The notes beneath the pieces are model-generated. The model did no database searches. It was not told the DNA's origin and was given only the letters and a program-made list of their open reading frames with translations. Below, in pieces: positions 23,557 to 36,033 of a stretch of 64,000 bases of DNA; positions within the stretch are counted from its first letter, which is position 1; each line of letters starts with the position of its first letter. Position numbers and translations under genes: made by a program. The stretch comes from Tulasnella sp. 424 (Eukaryota > Basidiomycota > Agaricomycetes > Cantharellales > Tulasnellaceae): NCBI GenBank assembly GCA_019633425.1, contig WSUB01000096.1:1-64000 (forward strand), written 5' to 3'.

Positions 23557-25465
23557 TCACCCATCTTCAGTCATCTCGTCGTCCTCGTCGTTCTCATCGT
23601 CCTCGTCTCTTCCCGATTTCTTTCGTTTCTTGCCTTTTGTCGTTTTCCCCTGTGAGCTACGACCTTTTGGGACCTTTCCCTTAGCGCCATACCCAGCCTC
23701 CTCCGCCGCCCGAATGGCTTCCCGAATCTCTTCCACGATGACGTCGTCCTGAGACTCTTCAGCGGACGTATCGGCGGGACGAGCAGATATCCGGTTGAGA
23801 ACGTCCACTTCTTTCCTCCATACCGTTTCACAATCGAATCCTGGTGTTTCGAGGACAAGAGGAATGCCTTTCGTCCGTGGGTCGTTCACGACATTTCGAA
23901 AGGACTGAATCCCCAGTGTTCCACTAGCATGCGGTAAAAGGTATGTCAGGTTTGGTGCAATGGGATGTGTAGACCTTTTCTCACAGGCCAAGGTTTTCAT
24001 GACGATCCTTGTTTGATTGGAACGGGGTCTTTGAATCGTTGAGATGCATCCCTTTCAGATAACGGAGGCCGACAGCAGAATCGAAGTCTTGCACTGAAAA
24101 AATTCGTAAACCCCTAGCTGTGCAGACAGTCAAAATTGGACATACTCGTCAACCTAGATGGGGACAGAAAATTTAGCATACCGCGCACATTGGAGGAAGA
24201 ATCAACGTACTTATACGATTCTTTCGTCCGCAAATCGTACCCAGCGGCGAACATATGGCCTTCGACAGCGTGTGATCAGCCTATTACTTTTTGTCTAGAG
24301 ATGGCGAGGCCTACAAGTGTCGAGGCACACCCCGATTTTCGTCTTGTCCTCCACTAATTTGATGATGTCGGCAAGGTCTTGAAAGGCCGCACCGACCACG
24401 TTCTTGGTTCCTGCCTGCAAATCCACAGTTATGACATTATAATGCAGCCACAAGGTGGGAAAATGCGTACCATGCACTCGACAACCGTAACGACCGATGG
24501 AAACTCACCATGTGCCCGGTTTAAGCAGGCCGCAATATTCGTGATAGCCGCCTCTTTCGTCCCCCCGGCACTCACAAAACCTGGACTAGTAGCACGTTGG
24601 AGTAGAGAGCTACTTTAGAACTGAGAATTGAGGGTTTATGACGCAAACGCACTGAAAGTTACATAGCGTCAATCCGAGCTGTTCGCACCGCCTGAGGTCA
24701 TCCGCAAAGCATTGATACGCCTTCTCCCGCTTTTCACTGAGTGTAATAATCCGACTCAGTATAAGGTCCCGGTCCGAGCATCAAATAAGTCCTTACTCGT
24801 CGGAATGAGCCATATTTATCAAGTAGGTCGAGTGAGGGAGAACCAAACTGGGGTCATAGTTCAACTCCTTCATCCGACTTCGAAATTTGGAAATCGTATC
24901 TTCGGTGAGGGGAGGTGATTCCCACTTTCGATTTGACTTAAGGAAGAGAGCAAATGCATTGGCGCTGGTTTAAGAAAACCTGTCAGTGGATGTGGCTTGA
25001 CCCTTGACTTGACTGTTGTACGTACCCGATGGTGGCGGCATTGGAAACAGCGTTTTCAAGACCGCCAGCTCCAGATACATGAGCTCCTATTTTCCACTCG
25101 TTATTCACACGTGGTGTAAAGTCTGCCAACGTAGGTTCTGGTGGCGGTTCTTTGGGCTTTCTCGTCCGAGTTCGAGGTTTGGCCTCTTTGGTTGGTTCTG
25201 CCGGGTGGAGAGGCAGCTCCTCAGTCGTTACCTGGGTGTCAGATGTACTTAAACCCGAAATCAACGAGGAAGTCCCCGCCACGCTAACTGAACTTTGGGT
25301 TTCGCTAGGGAGCGTTTGATCGACAATGCGGCGCTTTCTGGAACGAGAAGTGACCGCTGCCGAAGCTCCTCTCCCCGCCTTTTTCCGCTTTTTTGACCCT
25401 GTGGTTGACGCTTGAGTGTACTCTTCGTCGGTTTGCGACAGCTCAGAGAGTGAGGACGAGTCCAT
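23557..25465 (-). CDS. APN1: AP endonuclease, endonuclease IV type
   Basis: Eight minus-strand exons (25026-25465, 24797-24964, 24653-24736, 24471-24585, 24315-24414, 24211-24259, 23985-24113, 23557-23923) keep phase and give 483 residues. A basic Ser/Thr-rich N-terminus with KKRKK and RSRKRR is a likely nuclear localisation region. The catalytic TIM barrel begins at WKIGAHVSGAGGLENAV. Zinc-site motifs follow: VLPHSTYLINMA, NFHPG (its His codon is split by the intron at 24586-24652), VTVVECMAG, GVCLDTCHMFAAGYD, GMHLNDSK, DRHENLG and LVLETPG. It nicks DNA 5' to abasic sites in base-excision repair. The C-terminal tail is Lys-rich, then Asp/Glu-rich. Reading straight through exon 3 would wrongly suggest a missing active-site His. 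Confidence 0.92.
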
Positions 25466-25787
25466 TATGGAAGGAAACGAACGACCGGTGGGGCCTCACG
25501 TGACGGAAGTTGTGGCGATTTGCTTTTGTTTGGGTTTTAGAAAACCCGGAGGATTGTGTAGCTATAGTACTCCACCTCGCCTCTCTTGATAAAACACGGG
25601 ACTCAAGATCCTCCGAGTCCCAAAACTATCAGCGAAACGCAGTGAGACCATGCACTTTTGGAAATGTCCCATCGCTTTCCTCACGAGGAATTATACATGT
25701 ACATAAGTCATAAGTTTAAGCGTAAATGTTACAGCCGAGGTATAGTTAAGATTAGGGTATGGAGTGGACTAGTTCAGTTTGAGGAAA

Positions 25788-26950
25788 CTATCGTATATGT
25801 ACTCCTCGAACGAGACTTGCCGAGGGTGTTTGCAGGGGGGTGTATTCTCCGCGGGGATTATACGAAGCTTCAAAGGATGCCTTTTCGAATCCAGTTTGAG
25901 ACAGTTGGGAATAACTTGCTTCGTGAACCCCCGCTCTTGGCAATGAGGCATCCTGATGAAACTTGAGGAGCGCTGTTTCGGAAGCTAGCGGCAACGAGTT
26001 CCAAGTCTTTAGCGTCCGTTGCCGGATTCGGGAAAAGTCTTTATGGAACTTACATCTTGGTCGTTTGGTGGCCTTCTTCTTTCGCCTGTGAATCCAGATT
26101 GCCAGGTTGGCCACAAGGAGTACGCTAACTCCAACCATCATTCCGATGCCAACTATCCCAGCGATGCTTATCCCAGGAGGTCTCAAAGAGCCGAGTAGCG
26201 CTGAAGGTGTACTGGAAGTGACTGGTGTTGCAGATGAAGTTGGTGTTGAAGCGATGGCGGTGATTGATGCCGAAGAACTGAGCTGAGTGGCGGAGGACGA
26301 GGACATCATGCTTGATGCAGTAACCGGGAGGAGTTGGGTGTACTGGATATAGTCAAGGTACATGGCGATATCTGGTCCTTGTCCTCCCACAATATCTAGC
26401 ACGTGGCTTGAGTTGGTAAGGGCCAACGTTTCAAATGCGGTAATATTGTATATCAGCTGGTTTGCTTCGGTCCCTTCCCAGATATATTCCCCTTGTTTGG
26501 TGCCGTCGAGAAAGAAGGAGACATTTGTCCAAGCTCCAGGCATGTCTCGTGCAGCAATGACTACTTTAACACCAGTTCCTAACTTCTCGGTTAGCCCAGG
26601 CGGCGATTGTACGACGATGCAATATCCCACCTGTGAATACATACTGGGCGTGCGCATTATAATCGCCACGATGAAACGTTCCTGCCAGGACACAAACAAG
26701 GGAATGGATAATTATTGCTCGATCCAAGAACAACAGTAATCACGATGAATTCCCACTCACCTCGATATAGTTTCGTAATATCCCAACTCAGGGACGAGGT
26801 CGTCACCCATGGGCCAGAGGGATTAGAGTCGTATACAATACTGGGGTCGCTATCGTCAACAATGGTATCAACTAGGTGAACTGTGTCCTGAGCTTTAGAG
26901 AGCGTGCTAAAGAGAGTGCATGTCAGCAGTGCAGCCAACCGGAGGAGCAT
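25788..26950 (-). CDS. Single-pass surface protein with cytoplasmic tail (paralog 1)
   Basis: Exons 26761-26950, 26631-26681 and 25788-26578 give 343 residues. A signal peptide (MLLRLAALLTCTLFSTLSKA) leads into a beta-rich extracellular domain: VDDSDPSIVYDS, then GTFHRGDYNAHAQYVFTGTG and AWTNVSFFLDGTKQGEYIW. This resembles the carbohydrate-binding-like ectodomain common in Agaricomycete membrane proteins. A Ser/Thr-rich stalk follows, then a transmembrane helix (GIVGIGMMVGVSVLLVANLA), a basic stop-transfer stretch and a tail with several Ser/Tyr sites. It probably sits in the plasma membrane facing the wall. Its ligand is unknown. It is a tandem paralog of the gene at 28340-29175. Confidence 0.72.
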
Positions 26951-27913
26951 TTGAGAGGGGAGCGTTTGAAAACGGAGGGGGAAGGGGATGAAGGGAAAGC
27001 TGTCAAAAGTGTGTTTGAGCAAGCTGCGACAAGGGCTAAGTACTCCCCTGCAGAAGCCCTTGAGGTGGCGGAGGGCTTTCTGTCCCAGGAGGGACAGTTG
27101 GAACCGAGCAAAGGTGGCTCTGGGTAAGAAAAGCGGGGTCGGATCCTAACTGTCCAATCCTCGGGCATAATGGGAAGCGGAAAGGGCACACTCCGCCACT
27201 GTTGTCCGGAGCAATGGTGAGCACATCATGTTCCCTCTATGTCCAGTTGTTTGGATCGCGTAGGTATTCTGTCAATACCTGCAAGCAAGTAGTATCCACA
27301 AAGAAAAATAAATGATGGGTGAACTTGAAGCCAACATACAAAATTTTGAGATGTTCAGACCGTACACATTTAGGTTCGGTTCATGTCCCCTTTTGGACAC
27401 AGACGCTGCGAACGGGGTCTCACCTCAACCCAAGCACAACTCAATGCTAAGGAATAAATATACACATGAAGGTGTCGCCTTATTTTCTATATTGCAGCGG
27501 TTGCGCACCTAGTTGCCGTGCGAAGGGAGCCCATCCGAAAAATAGTACAGACCTCGAAACACCACGGAAGTCGCATGGCTTATATATCCCCAGACGTACT
27601 CGCTCAACGCGCTTGATAAACCAGGTCCGGCCTGTAGCGTGTTCATCCGAGTAGCATGTAGGGTTCGACGCAAAACACGAGCCGCGCGCGGCGGCTGCCT
27701 GGAATATGGCTGTGGCGGATTACCGCCACACTGTCCACATCCGAGTTCGTCTCACACTTGAGCCTATGGGAAAAAAATGAAGCACAGAGTGGCGGCTGTA
27801 TGCACAGGATCTTGCGCACAGCTTTCGGGAATAACAGCGCTTTCCTGTGATCCGTAGATTACCGAAACGACAACCGAGTGACTAAGGATATTGTGTGCAA
27901 TGACTACCACTCA
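26951..27913. other. Intergenic, no gene recognised
   Basis: This holds the presumed promoter of the surface-protein gene and the upstream flank of the tRNA. Short open frames show no domain. Confidence 0.4.
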
Positions 27914-28005
27914 GTCGCTTTGCCGGAGTGGTTAACGGGTTCGCCTGCTACTTGTTAGATAAGCGGATGCACATGTGCGCGAGTGTTCGAATCGCTCAGG
28001 CGACG
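27914..28005 (+). tRNA. tRNA-Ser(GCU) with a short intron
   Basis: The acceptor stem GTCGCTT/AGGCGAC pairs with one G-U. The D-arm carries AGTGGTTAA, and the anticodon stem TTCGC/GCGGA closes a CTGCTAA loop with anticodon GCT. The loop is interrupted after position 37 by 11 bases (CTTGTTAGATA). A long variable arm (GCACA/TGTGC) marks a class II serine tRNA. The T-arm GAGTG-TTCGAAT-CGCTC holds the B-box. Confidence 0.85.
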
Positions 28006-28339
28006 ATCTTTTGCTACTAGCGTCTGACTTCTGTTTTTGGACAGACAACCAGACCTCAACTTGCGGACAGAGTTATTTCCGATCTTCCCCAAATCAATCG
28101 TATAAGTAAGGTGGAACAAACTACACATAAAATACAATTAAAGAATTTAAAGTGCGGTCATAAATCTCGTTTTTGTCAACTTCAAGATGGTCCGGGAGAC
28201 TCTTGGTGGATTGATGGCCCAAGCATTGATACCTCTAGTTTTTCGAGTATAGCAGATTCGAGCTCTCTTCACCGTTCTCTAGAGTCACTGGCTCTGTTGA
28301 TTGTGCATGGGAGTCATGGTGCGTCAGTCCGAGCACGTG

Positions 28340-29175
28340 CTAGAGCCGCGATGCCAACCTAGACATACCGTAAATTCCTCGAGCCCAGTTTCTCCTCTGT
28401 CGAATGCAAAAGGCTACTACGCTGACAGCTACAACGAAAACAAGCGAGGCAGCAACAGCGACGCCTATCATCCATGGTTGAATACCACCGGAGCTGCCAT
28501 CTTGCTGCGTATACTCGATGTAGTCGAGAATAAAGTAGCTGCTATCGCCGAAATCGCTCCCAGCGTTCCCGTCAATCTCCAGAAGGTGCGCCCCGTTGCT
28601 TAAATCCTGCTTGCTGAATACTGGTGCGCGATACACTATCTGTGCACCATTGCCATCGAGAAATGCTTGGTTTGTTTGATCGGGTTGAACCACTCCGTCG
28701 ATAGAAAAGGTCGGGGGTAGAAATTGGTTTGTAATATTCGAGAGCACAAAGTAGGCAACTATGCCGACGCCTTGATGAGAGCAACGTGGATTAGTACAAC
28801 CGAGATAAATTCATTTTCCGTGTGTGTGACTGGTCCTACCCGTGAATTCGAACGTTGCCTTGGTAGCTCCACGCGCCGTATGAGCAGTGCCTAAGGAAGG
28901 AAAAAGCTCAAGGTCAGAGCAATAATCAAAGATGTGGCCGGAGAGCCTTAGGAATTACCTGCGTATATTTGGGTGGGATCAAGTGCCTCTGGCTGTATGG
29001 ACGTTGTCCACGACGAGCTTAGGGTACCCTCTCCGGTATAGACGATAGAAGCATCTGCGGTGTATACGATAGAAGCATCTGCATCGTCAACGATGATTTC
29101 TCTTGAAGATGCACAAGGAATGCAAAGCAGGAGTGAGAGTAGAATGAATGCTGACAGAACGTGAAATCGAGACAT
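28340..29175 (-). CDS. Single-pass surface protein (paralog 2)
   Basis: Exons 28959-29175, 28840-28890 and 28340-28770 give 232 residues, with the same exon phases and the same 51-base middle exon as the gene at 25788-26950. A signal peptide (FILLSLLLCIPCASS) precedes VDDADASIVYT, which is present twice because of an internal tandem duplication (29039-29086). Then come GTAHTARGATKATFEFTG and a beta-rich block ending DYIEYTQQ. The transmembrane helix is IGVAVAASLVFVVAVSVVAF with a short basic tail, shorter than paralog 1. It is likely a plasma-membrane protein of unknown ligand. Confidence 0.68.
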
Positions 29176-29832
29176 TTGGATGGAGGTTCAAAAGGATGCG
29201 GTCGTCAAACAGAATTTTACCTGTCAGACTTTTAACTTGCTTCCCACTGCCTCGTGTTTCCATTGGCTGGTGGTTTTTTCTCGGAAACGGCGTAACGGAC
29301 GACGGTCATAATAGATCGTGCCCGGTGCCAAGCCCGAAATTAAGCGATGAACCCGAGGCTGCACAGCCACGTGGCGTTAAACTCTCGACGGCAAGGACCT
29401 CGCCGAGACGAGCTATGAAGTATTCGAGCCAAGACGACGAGGTCATATGCATCGAATACCGGCACTCGCATTACCACCGGGGCACCTATTTCAGTCATCA
29501 CGACGCGTTGTGGGATCCCCACTAATTTCGCAATATCAGATTCGGATGCGACGAAGAATTCGAAGCGATTCATGACGTGGGAGCGTTGCAATTGGTACCC
29601 AGCTGCGGTCACAAGGGAAAGGCTCATGTATGAGATATTTCCAGTCATGCAAACCATTTGAGAGCAGAAATATGTGGCATACTTTTCAGGTGGTGTAAAA
29701 AAAACACCACTTTGGGAAGGTATTGAACGTTCCCCGACCGTGATCAGCTCTTCGAAAGCATATACCAACAACGTACATCCCATACATCGCATATATCGAA
29801 ATGACAGGGGGAAACCACAAAGTAGATAAATT
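29176..29832. other. Intergenic between paralog 2 and RPL7
   Basis: A 185-codon minus-strand open frame (29340-29897) overlaps the RPL7 3' end but shows no domain, and its translation is unlike a conserved protein. I regard it as chance. Confidence 0.4.
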
Positions 29833-30989
29833 TTACACCATCGACCTGACAAGGGCGTTGATCTTGTCTTCCCGGTTGCCAAAGTCACCACCCTCAACGT
29901 AATGCCTGAGGAGCAATAGAGTTAGCAACACAGTTTTCAAGAAGCATAATGGAGTAAACCTACCTGAACTTTCGCGTCCGCCAGCCGCCAGTAGGGTTGT
30001 TGAGCTTGAATGGCCAAAGGAAGTTGTTGGCTTGCTTGAAGTTGGGGCCAACACTGTAGATCTCGTGGATGAGGTCTTCGATTGAAAGGATATCAAGCTT
30101 GCCAAGCTTGGACTCGACAACGTGGTTATCGGTCAATGGAATGCGTTGCTTGTCAATCTTGCCGAAACCACGCTTGTAGATGAGTTCGCGGACGGTCTTA
30201 AGGTTTGGTTCACTGAATGCAGCAGATTTCGTCAACTCGAGTAGCTCGCGCACGCTCTACAAGCATCAACGAACCCGTAAGCAATGTAGGGTTCGATGTA
30301 CTTCAACATCATGGCTGTGGCCTTGGTAACACGGATGAAGACGCCGTTGTTGATTTGAAGCAGACGGAAGAGCTGCAGAATTTTGCGTGGTTTGGGAGGG
30401 ATATGGTTGATACTGCGAGCAGCAAACGGCACAAATCAGTATCCACGTCAAAGGCTGAGTTGGAGAGCGACATACCCCTTAATACGAATGATGAAGTAAA
30501 GCCTGGCTTGGGCAGGGACGTAGAGATCACCAGTACGACGGGCAGCGCGCTTGGCCTCGACGATGTCCTTTTCCCTCTGCCGATACTCCTGGACGTACTT
30601 CTCGGCACGCTTGAAGATGACATCCCGTCGCTCATGGCGTTTCTAAGAGGTGAGATCACAAATTCAGTGTATATTGCTGACGGACGTTGCGGGGGATATG
30701 ATACCTTGTGGGTTGCCTCCTTCTTCTGGGCACGAGCCTCCTTGTGGGCCTCGCTAATCTTGCGCTTCTTGAGAAGCGTCTCGGGGACTTCAATCGTCTA
30801 CGAGTCCATGGGGAGGACGTTCATAGACGCTCGGTTAGCCATTGATGGTCTGGACTACGATGGTAAATCATATCCAGCCAAGGCTGCGACTCACGAAAGG
30901 GGAGGCGGGTTGGCTATAAGAGATATCAGTACGTTTGTAACACTGTTCCAGGAATGTGAATCGGCATACGTTTTTGTCTTGTCGGCCAT
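29833..30989 (-). CDS. RPL7: 60S ribosomal protein L7 (uL30)
   Basis: Seven exons (30970-30989, 30895-30913, 30705-30797, 30476-30642, 30275-30412, 29964-30212, 29833-29905) give 252 residues, the normal length. Recognisable stretches are [124 protein letters not shown] and [20 protein letters not shown]. It binds 25S rRNA in the large subunit. The first two exons are only 20 and 19 bases, a 5'-clustered intron pattern typical of basidiomycete ribosomal protein genes. Confidence 0.95.
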
Positions 30990-31787
30990 GCTTGAAGTAG
31001 ACTTGAAGGGGAGGGGGGACGTGAGGGCTGGAGGAAAATGAGGGAGATTTTGTTGATCAGGAGGCGTGTGAGTTGCAGTTGGGACTACAATGCTTAGGTC
31101 AGCCCCCATCTTCCCCGCACCTGCTCAGAGATGCTCTCGTCCAAAGTCGAGCCAGTCTTCCCTAGTCTTCGCATGATCTCCATATTCTCGCTCTGAATGC
31201 TTGTTAACGGTTTGTTACTTCGTGCGGCTCTTGGTACTGGTAGTACAGTATTGACATGACCTCTCTTCCTGATCATCTATCATTCGTTTTGCAAATCGCG
31301 CTCATTCGAGGATTTGATGGCCTTTTGACGAAATTGAAATTAGGAGAGGGAGTTCAGGGGAAGGGAAAGTGCTTCTCGCTGGGCCTGGTTTGAGGTATAC
31401 GGATCTAAGTAGCGACGATCCCAGAGGACTCAACATTAGTTCCAGTGTTGTAATTCTGACGTTCCAGACCACGCTGGTCTAGCTTAATTTAGACTGCTTC
31501 CGACAATGAGAAAAGACATCCTCTCCCTTGAGCTTTGACGTCTATTTCAATGCTTAAACGTAAAGGCGTCGCACATTTGGCTGTTCGTTGAATAAAGATG
31601 GGGAACACTGCGCAACGACGGGCTGTGATTTCGCTGACTCAGCGAACCGTGAGACTATGGAGTGGCGGTGATCTGTTGCCCAACAACCACCAACCCACTC
31701 TCAACCACTACTAATACTTCAAAGGCCATCAAGTGAGTTCATGTTTCTGCTGTAAAACGGCGTTCCTGATCTTTCACTTCGAATCAG
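30990..31787. other. Intergenic, divergent promoters of RPL7 and the F-box gene
   Basis: The flanking genes are transcribed away from each other. A 60-codon minus-strand frame at 31094-31276 has a plausible protein-like composition, but I cannot assign it. It may be part of an unrecognised small gene. Confidence 0.4.
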
Positions 31788-33842
31788 ATGGTTTACGAAG
31801 TCATTGAACTTGATCTTGGTCAATGTAGGGAAGCGTCTGGTACCCTTCTTTCGCAGCTTCGTACGCCCGAAAGCACTGCAAAAGTGGAGACCGTCGCCAA
31901 GGACTCACAATCAAAAAAGTCGACGGAGCCCTGTGAGCCGGAGATACAGCCGTTACTGCAACCACCGGGACGGGAGGTTGCCTTACAGCGCACTGTAAGC
32001 CAGTCGTTGACCGAATGGGAGGCTTTTGCTCGAAATGAGTACGGGTGAGTCACTAGCACGCGTACTGAATTCGGATTCCTCACATCTTTGCTCTATATGC
32101 CTTCAGTTTTTCGACAGCATCGGAGACTTCCGATCCTCGAGCAATCGACACCCAGCTCCAAGCGATGGAAGACCTCCAGACAGCCATGCTACGTGCCATT
32201 GCCGCTCGGACAACCGCGCTAAGACGTCTCCGGAACCAGTCCCCACTACTGCATCGCATTCCTCCGGAACTATTCATTTATATCCTGCTTCTCACCGTCA
32301 ACTTCCACGAGGATTCGGACGACGTCTTCACGACCCTTCGGACCCTTTGCCTCGTGTGCCGCTACTGGCGGAGCACGATCCTGGGATGTTCCCTCTTCTG
32401 GCCCAAAATATGTTCCGTTTCCAAGGTCGAATTCCGGGACATTATATTACGAAGGAACCCATACGGTGCACTCCAGATTCTGTGCAAGGAGGGAAGCCTG
32501 AACGAGGCGGCGCTAGATGCCTTTTTGGCGCTTTCCGCACGACACTCCTATCGGTGGCAGGCCTTGACCTTCCAGGGCCCATTGAGCGATAAGCTCATTA
32601 AACACCTCGAGTCCCCTGCTCCCGCTCTCCTTGACTTGTTCATGGACCAGCGGTCGAGCGGCCTTGGGCAGAAGCAACTCAAGCTTAGCGATGGCAGCCA
32701 CCTCCGTCACGTGGATCTCGACGGAGTAACCCTCCCTTGGGATCTGCCGAGGTTAAGTGGGCTACGGTCATTACAAGTTCGCAATATCAAGGATGACCTT
32801 CCATCGGTGGAGCGCGTTGCGGCGATCCTATCGGGCTCTCCAGAGCTCTGGTGGCTTTTGCTCGCTGACTTCGAAACAAGCGCTCCAGAATCGCAAACGC
32901 CGCCAGCCGGAAATGATTCTACTCCCCCCGGAACGACCACGCAACCTCCTTCGGTAGTCACACTTTCACCCATCATTCTCCCGAACCTGGCGACCCTTGT
33001 CTTTCAAGGACTCCCGGAGTCCCTATCGTCTCCACTTCTCGCAGCGATAGTCTGTCCAAAGCTTGAAAAGCTTGTAGCGACGGATATATCGACCAGGCCG
33101 ATCACCCAGCATGACTCAAACTTCCAGTCACTACTAGGTACCGTCACCAAGTCTTTGAAACGGGTCGAAATTACGTACAATGAACGAAACTCGGAGTTCG
33201 GAATCTCGTCTGAACGGATCGTGGAAGTTCCTAACGAGTGGTGAGTATGCAGGGGAACTCCAGTGTCCAATACATGCTCTTCTAATACGTTATAAAAGGA
33301 TCCATCACATAGATGAATGTCCTGGCCTGGCTATCCGCGTAAAGACGACTCCATCGCTGCCGACGTGGGACACTCTGGCGAAATTTGTAGCAGGATTGCC
33401 GATCCCAGCCAGTGACAACATCTTGGTTCTCCAAGATCATTCGGAAACTTCCCCGTTCCCCGTTCAATCACTGAACGAATGGGACTTTATTGCCGAAGTT
33501 GAAATCAGCCCAGCCTACGACCCTCGTCCCTTATTTGAACACTTGGCTCAGCCTCAAATGGTCTATCCAGCGGGTCAGCCGAAATGGCCATTACCCAACC
33601 TATCCCTACTTCACTCGAAGCGGAACGAGGCCGATTCGCAGGAGATGAAGGACAGCCTCGTCAGCTTCCTGCGACGAAGCAACGTGCCTCAACCGTCGAG
33701 CGGTGAAGCCGACGGAGACACTCCAGTCCCAACTATACCCCGGCCCAAGCAGCTTCAAAAGCTTAAAGTGCATTCTTCCATCTCGGAGAGCCTTAGAGAG
33801 GATCCTACACTCGCTGGAGTCGAGATTATTGGAACATCGTAG
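31788..33842 (+). CDS. F-box protein, array-flanking
   Basis: Three exons (31788-32044, 32107-33240, 33299-33842) give 644 residues. After a coiled N-terminal stretch (LQAMEDLQTAMLRAIAARTT), an F-box-like motif begins around residue 115: LHRIPPELFIYILLLTV, then TLCLVCRYWRSTILGCSLFW, the usual Agaricomycete form. The rest is a leucine-rich, repeat-like region (HLRHVDLDGVTLPWDL, LRSLQVRNI, LPNLATLVFQGLP). Such proteins select substrates for SCF ubiquitin ligases through SKP1. The substrate is unknown. F-box genes are greatly expanded and fast-evolving in this class of fungi. This one borders the IFI-like array. Confidence 0.8.
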
Positions 33843-34394
33843 GGTTGGCATATATATATCTTTACGGTCGCGGATGTTGAATTATGGAGTTCATTTGGAA
33901 TGCAATATCTCACGGAATTATGTAATATCTCCATGTATGTAAATAGCCACCGAGTTTTTCTAAAGATTGAGTCCTTAGATCGGCGGCATACTTCGAGACT
34001 GCGGCCCTCTCCGACTGGGATGCCGTCATGGAGCCGCCAACCAATTTGACCGTGATTGCGCTTACTGAAGAAATCAAATCAGAATATATAGGTAATTTAT
34101 TTTGTATGCGTGTGCGGCCACGCTAAAGGGCAGACTCTGCCGATTTTTTTGCTCGGCGGCAGGCAAAGCGTTGGGCTGAACGTCGGTGGGCTTGGGATTG
34201 TGGAACTTGTTGCCATTCAGTCGTGGCTTATCGATCTGGAATACAATTAAATATGAATAAACTAACACGACACACACAGCCGTGATGTCATTATTCGCCC
34301 GTCGCTCCACAGTGACCTTCTCCGGGGTTTCCAGATTAGGAAAGGCAAGGACCTCCTGACGCAATCCTTTAGGGCAATATAAATTGCCTCCAAA
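33843..34394. other. Intergenic, possible minus-strand exons
   Basis: The minus strand has a GTATTCCAG acceptor-like site near 34220 followed by an open stretch (FHNPKPTDVQPNALPAA) ending about 34077. It could be the tail of a small gene overlapping the class B copy, but I could not build a supported model. Confidence 0.25.
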
Positions 34395-35122
34395 GATAAT
34401 GAAGATGCTTCAAGTCTACAACCAACGCACTCCTCTTCTCGAACGAATGGCAATGATTATCCAGCAACCAACAACTTGATCCGCTTGTTGCGGGAAAGAC
34501 CTCAGACACCGGATATCCGAGCACTCCTCCAGAGCGTCGAAATGGTCGGAAATGATCTGAAGAAGAACCAAAACCAACGCTCCCTTGAAACCCTGCTTCA
34601 AACCGCAATAGGACGGTACTGAGACGCTGCCGATGATCCTGCGATGGGTGTGGCGGTACCCCAAGCTTTTGGTAAATTCCAGAAGGAGATCCGGAAGATT
34701 ATAGGAGCAGGCAAAGGGCCGAAAAGTAGGTTTTAGCCCGTACGATGTCCCCGGAAAGAGCCTCCCCGACAAATGCCCTTTTTGGTAGCCACCGTCCCGG
34801 CTGCGCCCAATGAGAGTTTGGCGCCGCAAGTCGACAGCGAGAGCGAAGACTGCCTCGAGTATGAAGATCCTTCGAGGTTGGGAATGGCGGGAAAAGCTGC
34901 AGTTTCCGTCCTAGGTCTGCCGTTTGTGACGGTTGGCGCTGCGCTCGGTGCTGCCGGGAGCATCCTTGGTACGAGTCATATTCTCCACTCAGTGCAGATA
35001 CACGAGATTTTAACGTTATCTACTCACGTGTAGGAGGTGTAGCTACCGCTGTTGACAACATTGGCAAGGCAGCCGGTCCTTCCTCAAGTCGACCAACGAG
35101 GAAGAAGAGCCAGCGGCAGTAG
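34395..35122 (+). pseudogene. Class B array gene, copy 1, damaged
   Basis: A helical segment (NNLIRLLRERPQTPDIRALL, VEMVGNDLKKNQ) runs into TGA at 34619. Homology to copy 2 continues past it (FGKFQKEIRKI). A later exon (about 34797-34968) encodes a Glu-rich linker and a glycine-rich hydrophobic segment (GKAAVSVLGLPFVTVGAALG), then an intron at 34969-35033, then GGVATAVDNIGKAAG and a basic tail. The hydrophobic segment differs from the IFI-like domain. A small extra intron could skip the TGA, so a functional gene is possible. It is the leftmost member of the array. Confidence 0.5.
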
Positions 35123-35384
35123 GGGAGGAGTTTGGGTGTTATGACCAGTCCTTCATCACTTAGTCAAAGCTGAAAACCTTCTCCCCTTGCACGTAGTTCT
35201 AAAATTCAGTCTTGGTTTATTTTGCTATCTTGACGAATGGTCGCTTGACTTGGGCCGACCTGCCATGTGTACCTGTTTGTGCCGACCGACTTGCCCCTTT
35301 TGGAAAATGGAGGACCTCCCACTTAACGTAAGCGGCCTGTTGTCCATTCAGCCGCCGGTTCAGCCACAACCATCGCCATGGTCC

Positions 35385-36033
35385 AAACCTACCCAGCCAC
35401 GATAAAATTGATCGCTCTGCTTCGACAGGCTCCTTAAGCCCCACAGGTTCGAAGTCTTCTCCGCAGTGTCGAGATGGTGCAAGGGTGTTTGCAGGATAAT
35501 GACAACCTTGCGACATTGCGGAGCCTACTTCAAATCGCAAGGGACCGCTATGCCGAGGCTGTCGGGAGGCGAGGCTCAGGGATAGGTCCAGCAGAGATAG
35601 AGGCGTTTGACAAATTCGAACGGGAGATTGAATCTATTCCAGACTTTTGAGCCTTCAGGTGCGAATTCCAGGTCATCCGCAGATGGGAGGGGGCGCCTTT
35701 CGCTCACTTTCCTTAACCTCCGCCAGGCACCTCACGTGCACCGGCTTCGCAATCCGAGGATGAAGAGGAAGAAGAGTCAACGAGGCTGCAGAAGGCGGGA
35801 ACTGCGGCGGTTTCCGTTCTCAGTCTCCCGTTTCTGGCTGTCGGGCAAGTTCTCGGCGCTGCATCTGGTATTCTTGGTAAGACAGCTCTGATTAGCAGGC
35901 GGAAAAAATCACAACCATGGCTTATGCTCTCTCACTATACAGGAGGGGTATCTGGGGCCGTGCAAGATATTGGGAAAGCGCTAGGCCCATCTCAAGCTAA
36001 ACCTAGCCGGAGGACGAGGACAACTCAGCCGTA
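35385..36033 (+). pseudogene. Class B array gene, copy 2, nonsense
   Basis: The same helical block (TIKLIALLRQAP, VRSLLRSVEMVQGCLQDNDN) is interrupted by TAA near 35433, where copy 1 has CAG. The second exon encodes an acidic linker (SEDEEEEES) and AAVSVLSLPFLAVGQVLGAA. An intron at about 35879-35941 precedes GVSGAVQDIGKALG and a basic end. Copy 2 resembles copy 3 more than copy 1. Confidence 0.55.

Noticed and set aside
24586..24700. Apparent loss of the zinc-binding HPG motif in APN1
   Set aside because: An intron at 24586-24652 (GTGCGT..CTAG) restores the His codon, so the gene is intact.
29310..29370. 5S rRNA-like words (GTGCCAAGCCCG, TTAAGCGATGAACC)
   Set aside because: The conserved internal promoter and stem order of 5S rRNA are absent.
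29340..29897. 185-codon minus-strand open frame
   Set aside because: It overlaps the RPL7 3' end, has no domain, and its composition is unlike a conserved protein.
34074..34364. Small minus-strand gene beside the class B copy 1
   Set aside because: Only one acceptor-like site supports it, and the protein matches nothing I know.
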